Shown here piece by piece: positions 22,600-31,985 of a stretch of DNA of 64,000 bases (within the stretch, counting starts at the first letter, position 1; every line of letters starts with the position of its first letter). The DNA lies in the NCBI GenBank assembly GCA_036872755.1, contig JAVHNS010000002.1:1426001-1490000 (forward strand), in the 5' to 3' direction. The stretch is from Orbilia blumenaviensis (taxonomy: Eukaryota > Ascomycota > Orbiliomycetes > Orbiliales > Orbiliaceae). Below the pieces are notes generated by a model. The model had not been told where the DNA came from. It saw nothing but the letters and a program-made list of their open reading frames with translations, and ran no database searches. The translations under genes and the position numbers were made by a program.

Positions 22600-24300
22600 C
22601 TTTAGATATATATACCAACTCGTGAAGTTTGTGATATAGTATATACTAGGTAAGGTATATTTGTGATATAATTTTGTCGCAATTAATAGGAGACCAGTTA
22701 CAAAAGCTTATATTAAAACTGAACAGACTTGCAAGATATTGAAAGGGCGCGGTTTGACGACGAGGACGACGAGGAGACGGAGTATATATAGTGTTTTTTA
22801 TTTGAAATAGAAAAGGTTCAATATATAATATGATATGCAAAGAGGCACATGCACAACCTACGAAACGTTGCAAAGCGAGGATATCCGTTGATACTTTTCT
22901 CTCTCGAGGATTTTGGAGGAAAACCCAAAAAAACCACACGGGCCTATTTAAATACTTTGAGGTTCCCTCAATAAACTTTTGATACCTTTTGTCAAGAGGG
23001 AGTCCGAGAGAAAAAAAAAGAAAATGAGTCAAAACCTCCCACCCTCGATTTCTCGTTTGATCCTGTGTTCCGGTTGTCGGCAGATACTGCCTATGCCATG
23101 ATAACCCTCGTTCCTTAATTAGTATTCCCTGAATAGTAACAGTGTATTTGCTATAATGTTACTTTAGCGATTATAAATTTGAATCGATCGATAGAAAAGA
23201 CTAAACCCAAACTGCATTGCATTTGAAGCGAGATTGAGTATAAGAAAGAAAAAAAAAAGAAAGAAAAAAGAAGTCGACTCCAGAGCTTGAGAGAGCGCGA
23301 GTCCAGCGAGGTAGTGTTCGCTGGACATGCAGAGGACATATGGTGACACAGAATCCCGCCTTCCTCTTTTTAACCTCGTGAACATGATTGACGGGGTTGC
23401 AATTGCAGATGTCGAAGCACACAAGACTGCTAAAAAGGCACGAGCTCGGGAGTGCAAAGCAAAGCAAAGTAAAGCAAGAGTGTCGACATGTCACCGTCTC
23501 GGCAATGCCGTGTAATTCGAAGCATGGTATTATTTCTTTTTAATGCACTTGCGGGCTGATGCTACTTGCTGCTCCTACTACTGCTGCTGTTGCTGCGGGG
23601 CCGACGAGTTAGGAATTGGTACATGTCATCAGTCGTCACGGAATTATATGCGATGCTGCTAACAGATGGTGCTCAACGAGAGGTCCACCGATTTTTTTGG
23701 GGTAGACAGATTAGTATGTATAAAAGTTGAATTCGGAAAACCGAAGTGGAGTTAAAACGGGTTTTCCTTGCATTGTTGCATCATGGAATCGAATTGCAAT
23801 CGCAATTGATGCATGATCTCTCGAGCGTAGACCGCGGCTGGGTTAACGGTTCGAGTGAAGTTGGGGTAAGTTATCTAATCCCGATCGCGCGCGCCGGCTG
23901 GACTTGCCATATCGGGTTAGGCATAGAGATCCACCAGTTGGGTTCTCGAAGAGAGCTCAGCAGCAGGCAAAAAAATATTGGATGTATGCACACGGCTACA
24001 TATCAGCGAACTACGATAGGATGGGGCGTCAAGTCCGGGGAACGGAAACGCCTGGCTTTGGAAGGTCCCTTGATGATACGGATTACAGATACGGCAACAT
24101 GAGAGATAAACTTAGGGGGTGGTGCCCTTTGTCAGCTCTGTGCACTGTCTTACTGCTAACGATTCGATTCTTTGTGTGCGTGGACTAGCTAGCAGTCTGG
24201 TCATGACCATGGGTACGTGAATGGTATTGATTGTAATCGACTGTGTCATGATTGGCTACTACCTTTTGTGGATCGGACGGAGGAAATTCAGAGGCGGCGG

Positions 24301-24326
24301 AAAAAAAAAAAAAAAAAAAAAAAAAA
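24301..24326. repeat. A26 homopolymer
   Basis: Uninterrupted run of 26 A in the divergent region upstream of the sirtuin gene. Confidence 0.8.
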
Positions 24327-24869
24327 GGAAAAACAAAATCCAGAACTTTAAAGGCCTCAATGTATATATTGATTGCTCCGTTTAAATCGACATCCGAAAA
24401 TCGAATTCAGATGTGGACCTGCTGGGTTGGTTAGACCAGGGGGTTGAAGCTTTTGGAGCTGCAGCTTCGATTCGAAGGGTGTACATGACCGCATGCGCTG
24501 CAATGGCAGGGGTGGGTAAGACCCGTCAATAGATCCCGAGAGACCCCATAGGAGGGGATATCGTTTAGGTTGCTGGCCAGTCCAGGACAGTCCAGCCCGG
24601 TACTTGACAAACACACGCACACACACCCCCTCTCTCTTATTATTGTTTTATTGGCATCCTACCAACCTAAATATCTCCTCCTACCTGTTACGTAGCCACA
24701 GAAGACAAAGGAGGAGGAGTGGGAGTGGGATGAAAGAGAAGGAGAAGGAGAAGGAGGAGAAGGAAAAAGGACAAAGAGGGAACATCAACGTGGGGAAGCC
24801 TGGCGCTGTTGGAGGGACAGGGGGGAGGGGGGGGGGTTATAGCAACGCGGTAATATACCTTTGATCGGT

Positions 24870-25660
24870 ACTATTGTACTGCACTAGCTGGGTAGCTGGT
24901 TATTATCTTTCATTACCCCAGTTACTTAGCACTTTACTCCGTTAGCTAAGTACTCTCACCTCACTGTAGCTACTGAGTAGGTAGGTTAGGTAGCTAGTCT
25001 CGAAATATGGATCCTCCAATTGAGGCTATTCATTGATGACTCGAAGCCCCCTCCCCTTCCAATTCTCCTTTCTCCCTCTCCTTCTCCTCCTCCCTTTTAC
25101 GCTCTTATAGGCCAGGACGTGTATGTAAGATGCGTTTGATAAGATTAAGGTAAGCTGTCATTGTCGTGGAGTACAAGTGCAAGTACCTACCTGCCTGTGT
25201 TATAGTATACGTAGCAGTTGGCAAATATTAAATGGCAAATGGTAGATTTGAAGGCATAGTATACCTAGGCACCTAGTATATCACTATCGTATTTCTATCC
25301 TAGGTACCTACTCAGCTATCAATCCTCTCCACACTTCCACAGAGCTTTGAAACCAAGGTCAGACAAGACCGTATACATTAACATCTTATCTTATTCCGTG
25401 GCTTCAATCATCTAGACTCGACCCCCCCAAACCCTGGATTCGTGAACTGAATCCTATCTATCTTCGTAAGTACCTACCTATCAGCCTAGGCAGATACCGA
25501 GTATAGGTATACTCGCGCGCCGCCTGCAGTCACACGCATTTCGCATTCCCGTTAACTCGGGAGGCCAAACTTAGCTCCTAGCTACCTACTAGCTTACCAA
25601 GTAGCTAAGCTAGGATTCTTCCCTCCCATCCCAGCCCCTACAATACATACATACATACGT
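24870..25660. repeat. CTAGGTA/TACCTA-rich promoter segment
   Basis: Degenerate, dispersed copies of TAGGTA, GTACCTAC, TAGCTAC and CCTAGG, many palindromic. Upstream of the sirtuin-5-like gene. No fixed repeat unit. Confidence 0.45.
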
Positions 25661-25912
25661 ACTTATAATTACCTAAATCACCATTTGCCTTGCATCGTCA
25701 CTGCTTTCGTTCGCGTTACACAGTTGGGTTCATTGCGAAGCTAAGATTTGCAAAAATTGCATTCAAGAGAGTTGAAGCTGCGAAAGTTACAATTGACACG
25801 ATCGAGCCAACAAATAAGAACCATCCACATCCGGTCACCATCAATACCAACCGGGTCCTTCCGCTGGAGCTCTCCATCAAAGCTGCCAGTGCCCAGGCTT
25901 CAGCTGTCCAGC

Positions 25913-27651
25913 ATGCCGTATATCGAACATGACCCGACTAATTCCCATACCTTCAAAACCCATCTGCTCAAATCGAAACGGATACTAGCGTTATGCGGTG
26001 CAGGTACGTTCCCGCTCCATCCCAGCATTCGATATCCCGAGTCTGCTAGGTTCTCCGGCCCGTAACGTCTCGTGAAAATCCCTTGCCTAACCGTGCTTCC
26101 AAACCCACGACCCCCCCGTCGGGTCGTCCGTTCGTTCTTTCCCAGGTCTATCTGCTTCTTCAGGTAAGCGATCGTTTTCGCGCTGTTTTCGAGCTTTCCA
26201 TAGGGGCTTAGATGGTCCGAATGATCCAATGTTTCCCCGTCGGACATATGGAAGTCGTCCGCGCCCTAGCGCCCCCCAGTTGTGCTCGTTAAGCCTCCGA
26301 ATTGACCATAGCGTTTTTCCAGGGTTGGCAACTTTTCGAGGTGCTGGAGGTCTGGTGAGTGGCCGTTAGCTCCCGATGTTCCTGGCCGGAACAACTATAA
26401 GGCCCTTGTGGATTAGTAATTGGATAGCTGACGCTTCTTATAACGCCCCCCTTGGATCTTCCCTTGGCTCGTCTAGTGGAGAACTCATGATGCCATGTCT
26501 TTAGCGACTCCCCAGGCTTTCGTTAAGGATCCTAGCTTGGTTTGGCAGGTTAGTCCTCCTGGTGCATTTCCAATTACATAAGATTGCATTCGACGGGGTG
26601 GTCCTCCTAAAAAATCCCCAACGTCGTCAACACCTCCAATTACCTACTTAACCATCCTAATTACTCACACTCGATATATCTGTCTATCCTACTATAGTTC
26701 TACTCGGCCCGAAGACAAGCTGCATTCTCGGCGAAACCTAACGCTGCCCATCTCGCCCTCGCCGCCCTTTCGGTCAAGAACAAGGATTTCATCACAGTCA
26801 CCCAGAATGTCGACGGTCTCTCCCCTCGTGCCGGACACCCGCCGGAGCAATTATACCCCGTCCATGGCGCACTATCGACTGTCAAGTGCACAAGCGTCTT
26901 CTGTAGTTATACAGAGTATAATAACTTCAAGATGGCGCTTACGCCCGCCTTAGGTCCCACAAGGGCACCGGCCGATGCTGATACCCAGCCGGCGAATATC
27001 CCTCTTAATGAGCTTCCGTTCTGTCCGAAATGCAAAATTGGGGTATGGTTTATGTTTCATTTTTACCGGCTGCTGCCCACTTGGGTATTGAAAAAGAAAA
27101 GAGGGAGACACTGACAGGCTTTATTGTCATGTCATATATAGATGATGCGACCTGGTGTCGTCTGGTTCAACGAGACCCTTCCAAACGACCTCCTCGAGGG
27201 TATTGACGAATGGATAGATCAAGGACCAATTGACCTCTGCCTCGTCATCGGCACAACTGGTAAAGTCTGGCCTGCTGCAGGTTACATCGAAATCTGCAAA
27301 GAGAAGGGGGCCAGGGTCGCTGTGATTAATATGGAGATTAATGATGACCCACACCTTGGTGGTGTCAACAATGCGTATGTCAAATGATCCCATTGATACC
27401 CCCCCCCCCAAATCTGACTCCTGATACTTCCGTTTTATAGCGACTGGTTATTTAAGGGCGACTGCGCCCAAATACTTCCCGACATCCTCCAACCGATCAT
27501 CGGGTCCATGGAAGAGGTCAGAGAATTGCTCGGTGATATGGACAAGTTTCCTGCTACTACAACATCTGGAGGACCAGTTACCGATATTAATAATGCTACA
27601 ACTGGGGAAGAAACTGTAGAAAGGACTGGGGAAGGAACTGGTTACTACTAA
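25913..27651 (+). CDS. Sirtuin, class III (SIRT5-like NAD-dependent deacylase)
   Basis: Seven exons: 25913-26003, 26146-26163, 26323-26354, 26477-26548, 26698-27042, 27142-27374 and 27441-27651; 333 residues. Sirtuins remove acyl groups from lysine using NAD. Visible are the NAD loop GAGLSASSGLATFRGAGGLW, TQNVDGL, catalytic His at about 127 (PVHGAL), zinc cysteines at about 135, 140, 180 and 183, PGVVWFNE and GTTGKVWPAA. The Tyr-x-x-Arg pair (about Y73 and R76, FYSARR) is the class III mark that binds succinyl or malonyl groups, so desuccinylase or demalonylase activity is likely. The second exon is 18 nt and encodes part of the NAD loop. The annotated ATG gives no targeting signal; the same frame continues open upstream to 25745 without an ATG. 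The Thr/Gly/Glu-rich last 30 residues are lineage-specific. Confidence 0.92.
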
Positions 27652-28856
27652 CATGTGCCGATTGAGAAACATAGTTTGTCCTTTTCTTCTTTCTTCTCTA
27701 GATCGAAACCACTGTGCTGTGCTGTGCTTAAAGGATTTCTTTTTTCATGATGCGTCGATAGGGATTTTAATTTTTCAAGGAGCAAAGGAATGATGTTAAG
27801 GAAATGAATTCAAAAAAAAGAAGGCGTTGGAATATACACAGGAGCATAGTATACACGAGCACACCATTTCTCCTAAGCTTGGTAGTTCTAGATATGAATA
27901 CCTGAGCACCAGTTTATGATGACTTTTCGCTATTCGATTGACCAATATTCACAGTCGAATAAACTGAACAGCTGCCTAAGTACGTTGGCTACTCAGCTCC
28001 TTTACAGATGCCACACATGGGCCAATGTAAGGAGGCTCAGGAATACAATCCTGTTTAAGGAATATTAATATATCTAAGTAATGCACGAATATCAAATTCT
28101 TTTAACCTTTTATATATATGCAGTCTTCTTCCACCTGTTTTTGAACCCTGAAATATAAACTCCACGTCTTAATTACTTTACACACTATCGCTATCACTTC
28201 TACTGCTACTAATATTATCATACCAGGATGCAGATGCTCCATGGAGAGCCCCCCATGTCGAGAGCTTCTCGCCTGAAACATACCACCTCATGCGTGTTGT
28301 CGTCATCGTTTCCACCCCAGCCAGCCAGCTAGCCAGCCATCACTTTGAATTGACATCTCAGATTGAATTCTCCACCTCCAGGTTTTTGAGAACGCCACGA
28401 AATATGGGTGATCCAACAGGCTGGGGACTTTGCCACAAGCTAACAGTAGAAAACGCGCGTACGTAAGAGGGGAAAGGCTTAAAGCTTCTCCTTTGACACA
28501 CACTTGATTTTTCTTCTTCTTTGTTTTTGAGATATCAATTATAGAGTAGAGTATATCTCGTATCTCCCTTCCTCCTTCCTTTGTGCCAAGGCTAGGTCTC
28601 GAGCTTCGAATAACTTTCTTCAGCTGGTAAGTTTCCCGCCCAGCCTCCTCAGCCATAAGTATTGGACCTTGAAATCAAAAATCCATCCTCCTCCTCCTCC
28701 TCATTCATCCATCCATCCTAACAGAACCGATTATTTCGACCCACCAACTAAACCAAACTCCTCCTCTTCTAACTACCTAGACTAAAAAGAATACCCTCTT
28801 CCTCTTCTCAACCTCCAACTCCTAAAGCAAACAAACAAAACAAACAAAAAAAAAAG
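27652..28856. other. Intergenic region sirtuin to Cys-rich microprotein
   Basis: 3' UTR of the sirtuin, then the promoter and leader of the downstream gene. A 117-codon ATG frame on the minus strand (28656-28303) is open but overlaps the probable leader and is not supported. Confidence 0.45.
28627..28724 (+). other. Probable 5' UTR intron of the Cys-rich microprotein gene
   Basis: CTG-GTAAGT donor and CCTAACAG branch/acceptor. The remaining leader to 28856 is ATG-free and ends in an A-rich run directly before the start codon. Confidence 0.45.
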
Positions 28857-29265
28857 ATGGCCGCCTCAGAAATCACCCCTCTCACCGCCGGCAACAACAA
28901 GCCAGAATCAAGCACTACAATCAAACCAATCGGCCATCCGATCAAGAAGTTCTGTCCAAAGTGTAACCGCTGCATTGACTGTGGCGACTGCGAATTCTGG
29001 TATGTTTTTTTTTTTTTTCTTCTACCTTTACCCTTCTCATCTCTTGAATAGTTAAGGTATCGACTATCGTTGTTGATTTATCGCCCCTTCAAGTTGATTT
29101 TGAAGGGGGGGGGGGTTGTCTTTTTGACGTCATTCCTTCGTGGTTGTGGTTGTGGCTGCGGTTGCGCGGGATCTATAGCTACCTACCTATGTTATAATAT
29201 GAGTTTAAGGTGCTGACGATTTACTCTTTGCGCCGGCTAGCTGCATTCCCTGCACCATTCAGTGA
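28857..29265 (+). CDS. 55-residue protein with a periodic CxxC array
   Basis: Exons 28857-28999 and 29241-29265, intron 241 nt with a CTGAC branch point about 25 nt before the CTAG acceptor. The first 31 residues are polar (Ser/Thr/Lys/Pro) with no signal peptide or membrane segment. From residue 32 every third residue is Cys: Cys 33, 36, 39, 42, 45, 48 and 49, 52, and the chain ends TIQ. The last two cysteines lie beyond the splice junction and Cys48 is built across it, which strongly favours the spliced form. Without splicing the frame runs into a T-rich tract and a hydrophobic tail. Eight cysteines in 20 residues could bind zinc or copper like a metallothionein, or form a palmitoylated membrane anchor. 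I recognise no named family. The ATG follows an A-rich leader, usual for well-translated fungal mRNAs. Confidence 0.75.
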
Positions 29266-29821
29266 AACCATCCCCCGTCTATCTCTCGTTTCGTAGGCGA
29301 ATTTGCGGCGGGAAAAAAACGTAGCGAACTGGGTACTTTTTTTGGGAGCCGTCTATCTATTCATCTCTGTGGGATGGTGGGCGCGCAGCGCGCGGGCAGC
29401 AGGTTACATTAGGTAGCTAAGAGAGCGGTATTGCTGGACACTTGCACCTGCATTTATTATATTTGGTTGTACTCTACAAATTATATCGACGAAATGAAAC
29501 TGTTATTTTGAAAACCAATCAATCGATATTCTTTTTTTTTTTTTTTTTTTTTTTTTTTTCCAAATTCATGAAATTGAATTCTACTCCTACAGCAGCTGTC
29601 TGTGAAGCTAGCCCCGTGTGCCAAGATTTGAAGTGCGACCACCAAAGCTTGTCATCGCATGTAATGTAATGTAATGTAATATTGTGCTGTCGCCCAAAAA
29701 AAAAAATCTGGTCGCCCAAAAAAATTACACCGTTCAAATCCAAACCTCACTATCGATCTATCCCGACCCTTAACTTCCACTCCACTCCACTCCAAACCAC
29801 CCTCCCCCCCAAAAAAAAACC
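29266..29821. other. Spacer with T28 tract and ATGTA repeat
   Basis: Contains a 28-nt T run (29532-29559) and a short pentanucleotide tandem repeat (ATGTA, four copies near 29659-29680). Promoter of bud22; no gene. Confidence 0.5.
29532..29559. repeat. T28 homopolymer
   Basis: Uninterrupted run of 28 T between the Cys-rich microprotein gene and bud22. Confidence 0.8.
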
Positions 29822-31387
29822 ATGCCGAAACGAAAGCGCTCAGACTATGAACGCCCTTCACTCGAATCCGACATCCCAATAGACGGCTCAGGAGAAGGAG
29901 AAGAAGAAGAAGGAGGAGGAGAAGAATCAACCCGCTCAATAGCAATCCACCAAAAAACCATCGAACAAAAAATCCACCACTCCCGCACCCTCCTCAGACG
30001 CGCCCTAAAAACCGCAAAGGGATTCGAACAGCAAAAGCTCGGAAAACGTATAAAATCCGCCCGAAAGGGTAGTAGCAGCAGTAGCAGTAATCAACCAAAA
30101 TCGAAACCAAAATCAAAACCTACCAAGGATGGGAAAACCCCGCCAGATCCGGCAGATGAAGTGGATAGACTGGAGAAGGAGATCGATGCGTTAAAACAAG
30201 TTGATTTGGATGCTTTGGCGGCAAGACATTTAAATAAAGTACTATCGAAGAATAGGACTTTGTATAATTCGAGATATTTCCCGCCGGCGATTGTAAGAGA
30301 GGTGGAGGAGGCTTCGAAAGCGGTTGTGCCGACGGGGGCTATGGCTAATGTATGCGCGAGGATGTTGAATGCGAATCCGGTGAAGGAGAGTATGAAGGAG
30401 ATTATTGGGAACCTTGGGAGGATATTAGGCGTCGACGAGGCTGCTGAAGACAGTGCTAAACCCCGCAAAGAGAAAGAGGTGGAGATACCGGAAAAGAAGC
30501 CTAAAGCGGTAGTACATGGCACTGACAATAAATCCAAATCCAACGATAGCCTGATAGAGGAGGAAGACGGCGAAGATGATTCAGAAGCAGACTCGCAGGA
30601 CGACTCAGAAGACGCAGTAACCCACCCTTCAATGCTCAAATCACTCGCTGCGAAATACCTTCGTAGTGGCGGCGACATATCCAGTGATGAATCAGACGAT
30701 CTCGACGGCAGGATAGCATCGTCCTCTGAAGGCGAAGACGACGAAGAGGAAGACGACATCTCAGACTCAGCTGACGACAGGCCCCGCGGCCGCTCAATGT
30801 CTATAACACCAATCCCAGAAGACCAGCTTCGCGAGATAGAGGCACTGGAAGACGAAGAATTCGATATTGACCTATCCGACGAAGGAGAAGAAGAAGAAGA
30901 AGAAGCACCCCCACGAAAGAAATCCGAAAAACAAAAGTCCAAAAAGCAAACCGCACCATTAGCACCACCCCCAACAGAACCAATTAAATCGTCATCCTTC
31001 CTCCCAACCCTAATGGCAGGCTACATCTCAGGCTCAGACTCTGACGCAGCATCAGACACATCTGCCCAAAACAAATCAAGGAAAAAGAAGAAAGGTCCTC
31101 CTGAAAAGAAGGCTCGTAAGAACCGGATGGGACAGCAAGCCCGCCGCGCTCTTGCAGAGAAAAAGTACGGGACAGGCGCAAATCATGTCAAAAAGGCGAA
31201 GGAAGAGAAGGAAGCCAAGGTCAAGGCAAAGGAGGAGAGGCAGAGAGCTTGGGAGGAGAAACAGACGAAGGCAGTTCATGTTAGTTGGGAGCTCAAGAAA
31301 AAGCAGAAGGATGAGAAGGATAAGATCGTTAAGGATCTCATGGCTGGGAAGGGAGGCGCTGTTGGGAAGAAGATTGTGTTCGATTAA
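29822..31387 (+). CDS. bud22: Bud22/SRFBP1-like ribosome biogenesis protein
   Basis: Single exon, 521 residues. The N-terminal helical domain (KTIEQKIHHSRTLLRRALKT, LDALAARHLNKVLSKNRTLY) and the C-terminal blocks SSSFLPTLMAGYISGSDS and RKNRMGQQARRALAEKKYG are the Bud22 family signature. Between them lie long Asp/Glu/Ser-rich acidic runs and Lys-rich patches, typical of nucleolar assembly factors. Bud22 is a component of the small-subunit processome needed for early 18S rRNA processing. The start codon follows an A-rich context. It is convergent with the coiled-coil gene. Confidence 0.93.
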   Translation: MPKRKRSDYERPSLESDIPIDGSGEGEEEEGGGEESTRSIAIHQKTIEQKIHHSRTLLRRALKTAKGFEQQKLGKRIKSARKGSSSSSSNQPKSKPKSKPTKDGKTPPDPADEVDRLEKEIDALKQVDLDALAARHLNKVLSKNRTLYNSRYFPPAIVREVEEASKAVVPTGAMANVCARMLNANPVKESMKEIIGNLGRILGVDEAAEDSAKPRKEKEVEIPEKKPKAVVHGTDNKSKSNDSLIEEEDGEDDSEADSQDDSEDAVTHPSMLKSLAAKYLRSGGDISSDESDDLDGRIASSSEGEDDEEEDDISDSADDRPRGRSMSITPIPEDQLREIEALEDEEFDIDLSDEGEEEEEEAPPRKKSEKQKSKKQTAPLAPPPTEPIKSSSFLPTLMAGYISGSDSDAASDTSAQNKSRKKKKGPPEKKARKNRMGQQARRALAEKKYGTGANHVKKAKEEKEAKVKAKEERQRAWEEKQTKAVHVSWELKKKQKDEKDKIVKDLMAGKGGAVGKKIVFD

Positions 31388-31985
31388 TAAGGTCTTTCGG
31401 TCACGACGAGTGTTTTGCAATTGGTTGTATATAGGTAGGTTTAGGTCATATTTAGCATCTAAAGGTTTAGTAGGACTACAAGATAACCAAAAGCCATTTT
31501 ATTTTTGTCTTTATTCTATCCTCTTTGATAGAAGGGAAAAAGGAATTGTATGTACAATAAGACGATTAAGAAAAGCCATAATGAAAAATTTTAATAACAA
31601 GAAAAAGCAGACCCCAATAGCAGATACTTGAGGTCCTAAAAGTTCAAATTAGAAAATTCGTATTATCCAAAGCGGATTTTTTTTTTTTTGTTTTTTTTAT
31701 CGCTCGTCCAGCGGGCGATTAGTCGCTTCCTCCGATTACAAAACCAACGATAATGAAAAGGCTCGTGAAAAGAAGAGAAAAGCAGGCAGGAAGGAGGGGG
31801 GGTTGGGCAAGAATGAAGAACGAAAAACGATTATGAAGGTGTAAGAAAAAGCTTGTTCAAAGAGAATGGAGTGTAGAACGCGCTCTAAATCTAGATCTGT
31901 CTCGCAAGCCAGACTGCTACCCGATCATTCCTCTTCAGAAAGTGGGTGTGCTCGAGGGCTACTGAGCCGCAGTGGCGGTCCGTCT
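31388..31985. other. Convergent spacer
   Basis: AT-rich 3' sequence with a T tract near 31679-31699. No gene recognised. Confidence 0.5.

Larger units (their letters stand above)
22600..25912. other. Long divergent intergenic region
   Basis: About 3.3 kb between two divergent genes. It includes a 26-nt A run (24301-24326), a GAGAAG-rich purine tract (about 24720-24780), and a segment at 24870-25660 very rich in TAGGTA, TACCTA and TAGCTA words. Frames at 23809-24188 look weakly protein-like but could not be assembled into a gene. Confidence 0.5.

Noticed and set aside
28303..28656. 117-codon ATG frame on the minus strand
   Set aside because: No recognisable domain, and it overlaps the plus-strand 5' UTR intron and leader of the Cys-rich gene.
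30091..30942. 283-codon Ser-rich frame on the minus strand
   Set aside because: Shadow of the acidic Asp/Glu/Ser region of bud22.
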